From Streptomyces sp. 1222.5 (lineage in GTDB: Bacteria; Actinomycetota; Actinomycetes; Streptomycetales; Streptomycetaceae): a DNA stretch of 64,000 nucleotides. How positions within the stretch are numbered: the stretch's first letter is position 1; each line of letters opens with the position of its first letter. Location: assembly GCF_900105245.1 (NCBI RefSeq), contig NZ_FNSZ01000001.1, positions 4,958,001 to 5,022,000 of the forward strand, given 5' to 3'. The position numbers and the translations under genes were made by a program. Positions 23,938-33,110 of the stretch are shown here, piece by piece. The notes under the pieces were generated by a model. The model searched no databases and had not been told where the DNA came from. It saw nothing but the letters and a program-made list of their open reading frames with translations.

Positions 23938-26438
23938 CCGTGACCACCAGTGCTCCCTCCGGAGGGGGAGAGGCGGCGGTCCCGCCGGAAGACCTCGTCA
24001 CGCTGACGATCGACGGCGCCGAGATCAGCGTGCCCAAGGGCACCCTGGTCATCCGGGCCGCCGAGCAGCTCGGCATCGAGATCCCGCGGTTCTGCGACCA
24101 CCCCCTGCTGGACCCGGCCGGCGCCTGCCGCCAGTGCATCGTCGAGGTCGAGGGGCAGCGCAAGCCCATGGCGTCCTGCACGATCACGTGCACCGACGGC
24201 ATGGTCGTCAAGACCCACCTCACCTCGCCGGTCGCCGAGAAGGCCCAGCACGGGGTGATGGAGCTGCTCCTCATCAACCACCCGCTGGACTGCCCGGTCT
24301 GCGACAAGGGCGGCGAGTGCCCCCTGCAGAACCAGGCCATGTCCCACGGCAACGCCGAGTCCCGCTTCGAGGGCAAGAAGCGCACCTACGAGAAGCCCGT
24401 ACCGATCTCCACTCAGGTGCTCCTCGACCGCGAGCGGTGCGTGCTGTGCGCCCGCTGCACCCGCTTCTCCAATCAGGTCGCCGGCGACCCGATGATCGAA
24501 CTGGTCGAGCGGGGCGCGCTCCAGCAGGTCGGCACCGGCGAGGGCGACCCGTTCGAGTCGTACTTCTCCGGCAACACCATCCAGATCTGCCCGGTCGGCG
24601 CCCTGACCTCGGCGGCCTACCGGTTCCGCTCCCGCCCCTTCGACCTCATCTCCTCGCCGTCGGTCTGCGAACACTGCTCGGGCGGCTGCGCCACCCGCAC
24701 CGACCACCGGCGCGGCAAGGTCATGCGACGGCTCGCGGCCAACGACCCCGAGGTCAACGAGGAGTGGATCTGCGACAAGGGACGCTTCGCGTTCCGGTAC
24801 GCGCAGCAGAAGGACCGCCTCGACACCCCGCTGGTCCGCAACGCCGACGGCGTCCTGGAGCCCGCCTCCTGGCCCGAGGCGCTGGAGGCGGCCGCACGCG
24901 GACTGACCGGCGCCCGCTCCCGGGCCGGCGTCCTCACCGGCGGCCGGCTGACCGTCGAGGACGCCTACGCCTACAGCAAGTTCGCGCGCGTGGCACTCGA
25001 CACGAACGACATCGACTTCCGCGCGCGCGTGCACAGCGGCGAGGAGGCCGACTTCCTCGCGGCCCACGTGGCGGGCCACGGCCGCGACCTCGACGGCGGC
25101 GGCGTCACGTACACCGCCCTGGAGAAGGCGCCCGCCGTCCTGCTCGTCGGCTTCGAGTCGGAGGAGGAGGCGCCCGGCGTCTTCCTGCGACTGCGCAAGG
25201 CCTGGCGCAAGCACAAGCAGCGGGTGTTCTCGCTGGCCACCCACGCGACCCGGGGCCTGCAGAAGACCGGCGGCACCCTGCTGCCGGCCGCGCCGGGCAC
25301 CGAGACCGAATGGCTGGACGCCCTCGCGAGCGGTGTCGGCCTGGAGGACCCCGGCACCCTGGCCGCCGAAGCGCTGCGCGCCGAGGGCGCGGTCATCGTC
25401 GTCGGCGAACGGCTCTCCTCCGTCGCGGGTGGCCTCACCGCCGCCGTACGCGCGGCCACCGCGACCGGCGCCCAGCTGGTGTGGATCCCGCGCCGGGCCG
25501 GAGAACGCGGCGCCGTCGAGGTGGGCGCGCTGCCGTCGCTGCTGCCGGGCGGCCGCCCGGCCACCGACCCGCGCGCGCGGGACGAGGTCGCCGCCGTCTG
25601 GGGGCTCTCCGAACTCCCGCACCGCTACGGCCGCGACACCCACCAGATCGTCGAGGCCGCCGCGAACGGCGAACTCTCGGCACTCGTGGTCGCCGGCGTG
25701 GAGGTCACGGACCTGCCCGACCCGGCACGCGCGCGTGCCGCGTTCGCGGACGTCGGCTTCCTGGTGTCGCTGGAGCTGCGGCCCAGCGAGGTCACCGAGC
25801 ACGCCGACGTGGTCCTGCCGGTCGCGGCGGTCGCCGAAAAGGCCGGCACCTTCCTCAACTGGGAGGGCAGGGTGCGCTTCTTCGAGGCCGCGCTCAAGCC
25901 CGACCAGATGACCCGCCGCCTCGCGCCGACCGACGCGCGCGTGCTGCAGATGCTGGCCGACGCCATGGACGTCCACCTGGGCCTGCCCGATCTGCGCACC
26001 ACGCGCGCGGAGATCGACCGGCTCGGCTCCTGGGGCGGCCCGCGCGCCGCCGCGCCCTTCGAGACCGCGGGCGTCCTGCCCCGCCCCGCCGCAGGCGAGG
26101 CGGTTCTCGCCGGGCACCGGCTGCTGCTCGACCACGGTGTCCTGCAGGAGGGCGACGAGGCACTCGCCGGAACCCGGCACGCCGCACGCGCGCGCGTGTC
26201 GGCCGCGACGGCCGCCGAGGCGGGCGTCGCGGAGGGTGAGGCCCTCTCCGTCACCGGCCCCGAAGGCACGGTCCGACTGCCGGTACAGATCACCGAGATG
26301 CCCGACCGGGTGGTGTGGCTCCCGCTGAACTCCGTCGACGCGGGCGTCGCCTCCGGCACCGGCGCACAACCCGGATCCCTCGTCCGCATCGGCCCGGCGG
26401 CAGTCGCCGAAGAGGCCCCCAAGGAGGTGGAGGCATGA
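23934..26438 (+). CDS. nuoG: NADH-quinone oxidoreductase subunit G
   Basis: 834 residues. The N-terminal 2Fe-2S ferredoxin domain has CDHPLLDPAGACRQC. The His-Cys3 cluster is HPLDCPVCDKGGECPLQ, and two further clusters use CVLCARC with ICPVGAL, and CEHCSGGCATR with WICDKGRF. The remaining 550 residues form the degenerate molybdopterin-oxidoreductase-like domain. CEHCSGGC corresponds to the optional N7 cluster. The start overlaps nuoF by four bases. Confidence 0.96.
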   Translation: MTVTTSAPSGGGEAAVPPEDLVTLTIDGAEISVPKGTLVIRAAEQLGIEIPRFCDHPLLDPAGACRQCIVEVEGQRKPMASCTITCTDGMVVKTHLTSPVAEKAQHGVMELLLINHPLDCPVCDKGGECPLQNQAMSHGNAESRFEGKKRTYEKPVPISTQVLLDRERCVLCARCTRFSNQVAGDPMIELVERGALQQVGTGEGDPFESYFSGNTIQICPVGALTSAAYRFRSRPFDLISSPSVCEHCSGGCATRTDHRRGKVMRRLAANDPEVNEEWICDKGRFAFRYAQQKDRLDTPLVRNADGVLEPASWPEALEAAARGLTGARSRAGVLTGGRLTVEDAYAYSKFARVALDTNDIDFRARVHSGEEADFLAAHVAGHGRDLDGGGVTYTALEKAPAVLLVGFESEEEAPGVFLRLRKAWRKHKQRVFSLATHATRGLQKTGGTLLPAAPGTETEWLDALASGVGLEDPGTLAAEALRAEGAVIVVGERLSSVAGGLTAAVRAATATGAQLVWIPRRAGERGAVEVGALPSLLPGGRPATDPRARDEVAAVWGLSELPHRYGRDTHQIVEAAANGELSALVVAGVEVTDLPDPARARAAFADVGFLVSLELRPSEVTEHADVVLPVAAVAEKAGTFLNWEGRVRFFEAALKPDQMTRRLAPTDARVLQMLADAMDVHLGLPDLRTTRAEIDRLGSWGGPRAAAPFETAGVLPRPAAGEAVLAGHRLLLDHGVLQEGDEALAGTRHAARARVSAATAAEAGVAEGEALSVTGPEGTVRLPVQITEMPDRVVWLPLNSVDAGVASGTGAQPGSLVRIGPAAVAEEAPKEVEA

Positions 26439-27799
26439 GCCCGTACCTCGCCGCTGAAGACCTCTCGATGTTCGGCCGCGACCCTTGGTGGCTGGTCGTC
26501 GTCAAGGCCGTCTTCTGCTTCGCCTTCCTGATGGTGACCGTGCTGTTCTCCATCGTCTGGGAACGCAAGGTCGTCGCCTGGATGCAGCTGCGCATCGGCC
26601 CCAACCGGCACGGCCCCTGGGGCATGCTCCAGTCGCTCGCCGACGGTGTGAAGCTGATGCTCAAGGAAGACATCATCGTCAAGCGCGCGGACAAGGTGGT
26701 CTACGTCCTCGCGCCGATCGTCGCGGCCGTCCCGGCCTTCATGGCGATCGCGGTGATCCCCTTCGGGCCGGCCGACAACGAGATCTCGATCTTCGGCACA
26801 CGCACCACGATGCAGCTCACCGACCTGCCGATCGCGCTGCTCTACATCCTCGCGGTCGCCTCCGTCGGCATCTACGGCATCGTGCTGGCGGGTTGGAGTT
26901 CCGGATCCACCTACCCGCTCCTCGGCGGCCTGCGCTCCTGCGCGCAGATGATCTCGTACGAGATCGCCATGGGCGCCGCGTTCGCCTCCGTGTTCCTGTA
27001 CTCGGGGTCGATGTCGACGTCCACGATCGTCGAGCAGCAGCACGACCGCTGGTACATCCTGCTGCTGCCGGTCTCGTTCATCCTCTACATCGTCACGATG
27101 GTCGGCGAGACCAACCGCGCCCCGTTCGACATGCCGGAGTCCGAGGGCGACCTCGTCGGCGGCTTCAACACCGAGTACTCGTCGATCAAGTTCGCGATGT
27201 TCATGCTCGCCGAGTACGTGAACATGGTGACGGTCTCGGCCGTCTCGACCACCCTCTTCCTCGGCGGCTGGCGCGCCCCCTGGCCGATCAGCGGCTTCTG
27301 GGAGGGCGCGAACCACGGATGGTGGCCGCTGCTCTGGTTCGTCATCAAGGTCCAGCTGCTGCTGTTCTTCTTCATCTGGCTGCGCGGCACCCTGCCCCGC
27401 GTCCGCTACGACCAGCTGATGAAGCTCGGCTGGAAGGTTCTCATCCCGGTCTCGGTGACCTGGCTGATGCTGGTCGCGACCGTGCGCGCGCTGCGCAACG
27501 AGAACTACGACTTCGCCGACATCGCCCTCTACGTCGGCGGCGGTGTCCTCGCCCTGCTGCTGATCTCCTTCGTCGCCGACATGTTCCGCGACAAGGGCAG
27601 GGCGGCCGAACAGGCCGCCACCCAGCCGGCCGGCTTCGACCCGATGGCGGGCGGATTCCCCGTCCCGCCGCTTCCCGGACAGGAGCTGCCGCCGGTGCCC
27701 AGGCGCCGCTCGCACCGTGACCGCGAGCTGATTGTCAGTGGCGGGCCGGACACTGTCAGTGACGGACCTACGGATGGAAAGGAGGCGTCCGATGGCTGA
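26435..27799 (+). CDS. nuoH: NADH-quinone oxidoreductase subunit H
   Basis: 454 residues with eight or nine membrane helices. Signatures are VAWMQLRIGPNRHGPWGMLQ and SEGDLVGGFNTEYSSIKFAM; ETNRAPFDMPE is the acidic quinone-channel loop. After residue about 400 there is a cytoplasmic Pro/Arg-rich tail of about 55 residues absent from E. coli NuoH. The start overlaps nuoG by four bases; the end overlaps nuoI by eight. Confidence 0.97.
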   Translation: MSPYLAAEDLSMFGRDPWWLVVVKAVFCFAFLMVTVLFSIVWERKVVAWMQLRIGPNRHGPWGMLQSLADGVKLMLKEDIIVKRADKVVYVLAPIVAAVPAFMAIAVIPFGPADNEISIFGTRTTMQLTDLPIALLYILAVASVGIYGIVLAGWSSGSTYPLLGGLRSCAQMISYEIAMGAAFASVFLYSGSMSTSTIVEQQHDRWYILLLPVSFILYIVTMVGETNRAPFDMPESEGDLVGGFNTEYSSIKFAMFMLAEYVNMVTVSAVSTTLFLGGWRAPWPISGFWEGANHGWWPLLWFVIKVQLLLFFFIWLRGTLPRVRYDQLMKLGWKVLIPVSVTWLMLVATVRALRNENYDFADIALYVGGGVLALLLISFVADMFRDKGRAAEQAATQPAGFDPMAGGFPVPPLPGQELPPVPRRRSHRDRELIVSGGPDTVSDGPTDGKEASDG

Positions 27800-28433
27800 G
27801 GAACCCAAGGAGACCAAGCCCGGTTTCCAGAACCCCGTCGCCGGCTTCGGCGTGACCTTCAAGGCCATGTTCAAGAAGCGGCTGACCGAGCAGTACCCGG
27901 AGCAGAAGAAGACCACGGCTCCGCGGTTCCACGGACGGCACCAGCTCAACCGCCATCCGGACGGCCTGGAGAAGTGCGTCGGCTGCGAGCTGTGCGCCTG
28001 GGCCTGCCCCGCCGACGCCATCTACGTGGAAGGCGCCGACAACACCGACGAGGAGCGCTACTCGCCGGGCGAGCGGTACGGCCGCGTCTACCAGATCAAC
28101 TACGCCCGCTGCATCCTGTGCGGGCTGTGCATCGAGGCGTGCCCCACGCGCGCGCTGACGATGACCAACGAGTTCGAGCTGGCCGACTCCAGCCGCGCGA
28201 ACCTCATCTACACCAAGGAGCAGCTGCTCGCCGGCCTCGAGGAGGGCATGGTCGACACGCCCCACTCGATCTTCCCGGGGACGGACGAACAGGACTACTA
28301 CCGGGGCCTGGTGACGCAGGCCGCGCCCGGTACGGTCCGGCAGGTCGCCGTCTCCGAGGGCGAGGTCCCGCAGGAGGCCGCGTCCACCTTCGGCGAGGAC
28401 GAGCCGGCCTCCGGGAAGGTGATCGGCCGATGA
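27792..28433 (+). CDS. nuoI: NADH-quinone oxidoreductase subunit I (8Fe ferredoxin)
   Basis: 213 residues. Two 4Fe-4S motifs are CVGCELCAWACPADAI and CILCGLCIEACPTRAL, which carry N6a and N6b on the path to N2. The ATG at 27792 follows AAAGGAGG and lies inside the end of nuoH. The C-terminal 40 residues are acidic and variable. Confidence 0.97.
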   Translation: MAEEPKETKPGFQNPVAGFGVTFKAMFKKRLTEQYPEQKKTTAPRFHGRHQLNRHPDGLEKCVGCELCAWACPADAIYVEGADNTDEERYSPGERYGRVYQINYARCILCGLCIEACPTRALTMTNEFELADSSRANLIYTKEQLLAGLEEGMVDTPHSIFPGTDEQDYYRGLVTQAAPGTVRQVAVSEGEVPQEAASTFGEDEPASGKVIGR

Positions 28434-29275
28434 ACGCGACGCAGCTCGCCGCCTACACCACCTCCACCGGTGAGGCCTTCCAGTTCTGGGTCCTCGGCAC
28501 CGTCGCGGTGATCGGCGCCTTGTGCACCGTCTTCATGAAGAAGGCCGTGCACAGCGCGCTCTGCCTGGCCGGCACCATGATCGTCCTGGCGGTGTTCTAC
28601 CTCGCCAACGGCGCCTACTTCCTGGGCATCGTGCAGATCGTCGTCTACACCGGCGCGATCATGATGCTGTTCCTGTTCGTGGTGATGCTCGTCGGCGTCA
28701 CGGCCGCGGACTCGCTCAAGGAGACCATCAAGGGCCAGCGCTGGCTGGCCCTCCTCTGCGGGGTCGGCTTCGGCGTCCTGCTGTTCGCCGGCATCGCGAA
28801 CGCCTCCCTGAAGGACTTCGACGGCATCGGCCAGGCGAACGCCAACGGCAACGTGGAGGGCCTCGCGGCCCTCATCTTCACCAAGTACGTGTTCGCCTTC
28901 GAAATCACCGGCGCCCTGCTGATCACGGCCGCCGTCGGCGCCATGGTGCTCACGCACCGCGAGCGCACCGAGCGCGCCAAGACCCAGCGCGAGCTGGCCG
29001 AACAGCGCATCCGCGAGGGCGTGCACATTCCGCCGCTGCCCGCCCCCGGCGTCTACGCCCGGCACAACGCCGTGGACATCGCGGGACTGCTGCCCGACGG
29101 CACCACGTCCGAGCTGACCGTCAGCAAGACGCTGCGCGAGCGCGGCCAGATCCGTGACGTGTCCACGGAGGCGCTCAACGACCTGAAGGCGCTGGAGCAG
29201 CGCGCGGAAGAACGCCTGGAGCGCCGGGCGGTCGCACCGGCCACGTTCAAGAGGTCCGAGGAGGCGTCGAAGTGA
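28430..29275 (+). CDS. nuoJ: NADH-quinone oxidoreductase subunit J
   Basis: 281 residues. Five membrane helices lie in the first 180 residues, with the conserved YTGAIMMLFLFVVMLVG. The last 100 residues (RTERAKTQRELAEQR onward) form a charged, probably helical cytoplasmic extension; E. coli NuoJ has only 184 residues. It overlaps nuoI and nuoK by four bases each. Confidence 0.96.
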   Translation: MNATQLAAYTTSTGEAFQFWVLGTVAVIGALCTVFMKKAVHSALCLAGTMIVLAVFYLANGAYFLGIVQIVVYTGAIMMLFLFVVMLVGVTAADSLKETIKGQRWLALLCGVGFGVLLFAGIANASLKDFDGIGQANANGNVEGLAALIFTKYVFAFEITGALLITAAVGAMVLTHRERTERAKTQRELAEQRIREGVHIPPLPAPGVYARHNAVDIAGLLPDGTTSELTVSKTLRERGQIRDVSTEALNDLKALEQRAEERLERRAVAPATFKRSEEASK

Positions 29276-29571
29276 ACCCGGTCAACTACCTCTACCTCGC
29301 CGCCCTGCTGTTCACGATCGGCGCGACGGGCGTACTGATCCGGCGCAACGCCATCGTGGTCTTCATGTGCATCGAGCTGATGCTGAACGCCTGCAACCTC
29401 GCGTTCGTCGTCTTCTCCCGGATGCACGGCAACCTCGACGGCCAGATCATCGCGTTCTTCACGATGGTCGTCGCCGCCGCGGAGGTCGTGGTGGGCCTCG
29501 CGATCATCGTGTCGCTGTTCCGCACCCGCCACTCGGCCTCGGTCGACGACGCCAGCCTGATGAAGCTGTAA
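29272..29571 (+). CDS. nuoK: NADH-quinone oxidoreductase subunit K
   Basis: 99 residues, three membrane helices. The two conserved membrane glutamates of the proton path are visible in FMCIELMLNACNLAF (E35) and VVAAAEVVVGLAII. GTG start overlaps the nuoJ stop. Confidence 0.97.
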   Translation: MNPVNYLYLAALLFTIGATGVLIRRNAIVVFMCIELMLNACNLAFVVFSRMHGNLDGQIIAFFTMVVAAAEVVVGLAIIVSLFRTRHSASVDDASLMKL

Positions 29572-29586
29572 GGGGTCGGAAGAATC

Positions 29587-31533
29587 GTGGAGAACCTGAT
29601 CGCGCTGCTCATCGCGGCGCCCCTGCTCGGAGCGGCCGTCCTCCTGGTCGGCGGCCGGCGACTCGACCGCGTCGGCCACTGGCTCGGCACCGTCATGTCG
29701 ACCGCCTCCTTCGTGTTCGGCCTGATCCTCTTCGCCGACCTGCTCGGCAAGGAGGCCGAACAGCGCACGCTGACCCAGCACCTGTGGACGTGGATCTCGG
29801 TCGGCAGCTTCCAGGCGGACGTCACCTTCCGCCTCGACCAGCTGTCGATGACCTTCGTCCTGCTGATCACCGGCGTCGGCTCGCTGATCCACCTGTACTC
29901 GGTCGGGTACATGGAGCACGACGAGCGCCGCCGCCGCTTCTTCGGCTACCTCAACCTGTTCCTCGCGGCGATGCTGCTGCTCGTCCTCGCGGACAACTAC
30001 CTGCTGCTGTACGTCGGCTGGGAGGGCGTCGGTCTCGCCTCGTACCTGCTGATCGGCTTCTGGCAGCACAAGCCCAGCGCGGCCACGGCAGCCAAGAAGG
30101 CCTTCCTGGTCAACCGTGTCGGCGACATGGGTCTGTCGATCGCGATCATGCTGATGTTCACGACGTTCGGCAGCTTCGCCTTCGGCCCGGTCCTCAGCCA
30201 CACCGGCGACACCTCCGAGGGCAGGCTCACCGCCATCGGCCTGATGCTGCTGCTCGCCGCCTGCGGCAAGTCGGCCCAGGTGCCGCTGCAGTCCTGGCTC
30301 GGGGACGCCATGGAGGGCCCGACCCCGGTCTCGGCCCTCATCCACGCCGCGACGATGGTGACGGCGGGCGTGTACCTGATCGTCCGCTCCGGAGCCATCT
30401 TCAACGCCGCCCCCGACGCCCAGCTGACCGTCACCGTGGTCGGCGCGGTCACGCTCCTCTTCGGCGCGATCGTCGGTTGCGCCAAGGACGACATCAAGAA
30501 GGCGCTGGCCGGCTCGACCATGTCGCAGATCGGCTACATGGTGCTGGCCGCGGGCCTCGGCCCCATCGGCTACGTCTTCGCGATCATGCACCTGGTGACG
30601 CACGGCTTCTTCAAGGCCGGGCTCTTCCTCGGCGCCGGCTCGGTCATGCACGGTATGAACGACGAGGTCGACATGCGCCGGTACGGCGGCCTGCGCAAGT
30701 ACATGCCGATCACCTTCATCACCTTCGGCCTCGGCTACCTGGCCATCATCGGCTTCCCGTTCCTGTCCGGGTTCTACTCCAAGGACGCGATCATCGAGGC
30801 CGCCTTCGCCAAGGGCGGCACGCAGGGTTGGATCCTCGGCGGCGTGGCCCTGCTGGGCGCCGCCATCACCGCCTTCTACATGACGCGCGTGATGCTGATG
30901 ACGTTCTTCGGCGAGGAACGCTGGCGGAACCAACCCACCCGCTCCCCGGAGGCCCCGAGCGCCGAGCCCGCGGCCGAGCACCACGGCGAGCACGCCGAGC
31001 CGCACCCGCACGAGTCGCCCAAGGTCATGACGATCCCCATGGTCGTGCTGGCCGTCGGATCGGTCTTCGCCGGCTTCTTCTTCCACCTCGGCGACCGCTT
31101 CGTGAACTGGCTGGAGCCCGTCACCGGCCACAGCGAGGGCGACTCGCCGCTCAGCGCGACCACGGTCACCGGCGCGACCATCGTCTGCCTGGTCGTCGGC
31201 GTCGGCATCGCCTACGCCCAGTACGGCCGCAAGCCCGTCCCGGTCGTCGCCCCACGCGGTTCGCTGCTCACCCGCGCGGCCCGCCGCGACCTGCTCCAGG
31301 ACGACTTCAACCACGTCGTCCTGGTGCGCGGCGGGGAGCACCTCACGCGCTCCCTTGTGTACGTCGACCACACCCTGGTCGACGGCGTCGTCAACGGCAC
31401 GGCGGCCGGCTTCGGCGGCCTGTCCGGACGGCTGCGCCGGCTCCAGAACGGCTTCGCCCGCTCCTACGCGGTCTCGATGTTCGGCGGTGCGGCACTCCTG
31501 GTCGCCGCGACCCTGCTGATGAGGGCGGTCTGA
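29587..31533 (+). CDS. nuoL: NADH-quinone oxidoreductase subunit L (antiporter-like)
   Basis: 648 residues with about 16 membrane helices and the long lateral helix at the C-terminus. Signatures include DNYLLLYVGWEGVGLASYLL, QSWLGDAMEGPTPVSALIHA and KDDIKKALAGSTMSQIGYM. NuoL forms the distal proton channel. A His/Glu-rich cytoplasmic loop (about 450-475) is variable. The GTG at 29587 lies 15 bases after nuoK with GGAAG upstream. Confidence 0.97.
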   Translation: MENLIALLIAAPLLGAAVLLVGGRRLDRVGHWLGTVMSTASFVFGLILFADLLGKEAEQRTLTQHLWTWISVGSFQADVTFRLDQLSMTFVLLITGVGSLIHLYSVGYMEHDERRRRFFGYLNLFLAAMLLLVLADNYLLLYVGWEGVGLASYLLIGFWQHKPSAATAAKKAFLVNRVGDMGLSIAIMLMFTTFGSFAFGPVLSHTGDTSEGRLTAIGLMLLLAACGKSAQVPLQSWLGDAMEGPTPVSALIHAATMVTAGVYLIVRSGAIFNAAPDAQLTVTVVGAVTLLFGAIVGCAKDDIKKALAGSTMSQIGYMVLAAGLGPIGYVFAIMHLVTHGFFKAGLFLGAGSVMHGMNDEVDMRRYGGLRKYMPITFITFGLGYLAIIGFPFLSGFYSKDAIIEAAFAKGGTQGWILGGVALLGAAITAFYMTRVMLMTFFGEERWRNQPTRSPEAPSAEPAAEHHGEHAEPHPHESPKVMTIPMVVLAVGSVFAGFFFHLGDRFVNWLEPVTGHSEGDSPLSATTVTGATIVCLVVGVGIAYAQYGRKPVPVVAPRGSLLTRAARRDLLQDDFNHVVLVRGGEHLTRSLVYVDHTLVDGVVNGTAAGFGGLSGRLRRLQNGFARSYAVSMFGGAALLVAATLLMRAV

Positions 31534-31538
31534 TACCG

Positions 31539-33110
31539 ATGTCCTTTCCTCTGCTGACAGCGACGGCGGCGCTCCCGGCGCTCGGGGCCGTCGCCACGGC
31601 CGCCGTACCGGCCGCACAACGTACCGCCGCCAAATGGCTGGCGCTGGTCGTCTCGCTCGCGACGCTCGCCCTGGCGGCCGTCGTCCTGGTCCGCTTCGAC
31701 CCCGACGGCGCCCGCTACCAGCTCACCGAGTCCCACCCCTGGATCGCGGACTTCGGGGTGCGCTACGAAGTGGGCGTGGACGGCATCGCGGTGGCGTTGA
31801 TCGCGCTGACCGCCCTGCTCATCCCGTTCATCGTCCTGGCCGGCTGGCACGACGCCGACCCGCTGGAGACCGGCAGCCGCCGCTGGCGCCCCACCCAGGG
31901 CTTCTTCGCGCTGATCCTCGCCGTCGAGGCGATGGTGATCATCTCCTTCGAGGCCACCGACGTCTTCGTCTTCTACATCTTCTTCGAAGCCATGCTCATC
32001 CCGATGTACTTCCTCATCGGCGGCTTCGGGGACCGTGCCCACGAGCACGGCGAGGAGACGGCCGCCACCCAGCGGTCGTACGCGGCGGTCAAGTTCCTGC
32101 TCTACAACCTGGTCGGCGGCCTGATCATGCTGGCCGCGGTGATCGGCCTGTACGTGGTCGCCGGGAACTTCTCCCTCCAGGAGATCGCCGAGGCACGCGC
32201 CAACGGTTCGCTGCACATGGCGACGAACACCGAACGCTGGCTGTTCCTCGGCTTCTTCTTCGCCTTCGCGGTCAAGGCGCCGCTGTGGCCGCTGCACACC
32301 TGGCTGCCCAACGCCATGCAGGAGTCCACCGCCCCGGTCGCCGTCCTCATCACGGCGGTCGTCGACAAGGTGGGCACCTTCGCGATGCTCCGCTTCTGCC
32401 TTCAGCTCTTCCCGGAGGCCAGCAAGTGGGCGACGCCCGTGATCCTCGTCCTCGCGCTCATCAGCATCGTCTACGGCGCCCTGCTCGCCGTCGGCCAGCG
32501 GGACATCAAGCGGCTGGTGGCGTACGCGTCGATCTCGCACTTCGGCTTCATCGTCCTCGGCATCTTCGCGATGACCAGTCAGGGCCAGTCCGGCGCCACG
32601 CTCTACATGGTCAACCACGGCATCTCCACGGCCGCGCTGATGCTGGTCGCCGGCTTCCTGATCTCCCGGCGCGGCTCGCGGCTCATCGCCGACTACGGCG
32701 GCGTCCAGAAGGTCGCCCCGGTGCTCGCCGGCACCTTCCTGATCGGTGGTCTCGCCACCCTCTCCCTGCCGGGGCTCGCGCCGTTCGTGAGTGAGTTCCT
32801 CGTGCTGGTCGGCACGTTCACGCGCTACCCGGCCGTGGGCATCATCGCCACCTTCGGCATCGTGCTTGCCGCGCTCTACACCCTCGTCCTCTACCAGCGG
32901 ACGATGACCGGCCCGGTGAAGCCCGAGGTCTCGGCGATGCCCGACCTCCGCGCGCGTGAGCTCGTGGTCGTCGCCCCGTTGATCGTTCTGCTGATCTTCC
33001 TGGGCGTCTACCCGAAGCCCGTCACGGACATCGTCAATCCGGCGGTCAAACAGACCATGTCCGACGTCCAGAAGAAGGACCCCAAGCCCGAGGTGGAGGC
33101 GGCCAAGTGA
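31539..33110 (+). CDS. nuoM: NADH-quinone oxidoreductase subunit M (antiporter-like)
   Basis: 523 residues, about 14 membrane helices. Signatures are VFYIFFEAMLIPMYFLIGGF, PLHTWLPNAMQESTAPVAVL with VDKVGTF, and RDIKRLVAYASISHFGFI. It is the second proton-pumping subunit. The ATG at 31539 follows nuoL by five bases; the end overlaps nuoN by four. Confidence 0.97.
   Translation: MSFPLLTATAALPALGAVATAAVPAAQRTAAKWLALVVSLATLALAAVVLVRFDPDGARYQLTESHPWIADFGVRYEVGVDGIAVALIALTALLIPFIVLAGWHDADPLETGSRRWRPTQGFFALILAVEAMVIISFEATDVFVFYIFFEAMLIPMYFLIGGFGDRAHEHGEETAATQRSYAAVKFLLYNLVGGLIMLAAVIGLYVVAGNFSLQEIAEARANGSLHMATNTERWLFLGFFFAFAVKAPLWPLHTWLPNAMQESTAPVAVLITAVVDKVGTFAMLRFCLQLFPEASKWATPVILVLALISIVYGALLAVGQRDIKRLVAYASISHFGFIVLGIFAMTSQGQSGATLYMVNHGISTAALMLVAGFLISRRGSRLIADYGGVQKVAPVLAGTFLIGGLATLSLPGLAPFVSEFLVLVGTFTRYPAVGIIATFGIVLAALYTLVLYQRTMTGPVKPEVSAMPDLRARELVVVAPLIVLLIFLGVYPKPVTDIVNPAVKQTMSDVQKKDPKPEVEAAK

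Noticed and set aside
23634..26369. 911-residue minus-strand frame opposite nuoG
   Set aside because: Antisense shadow of nuoF/nuoG, whose iron-sulfur motifs are intact on the plus strand.
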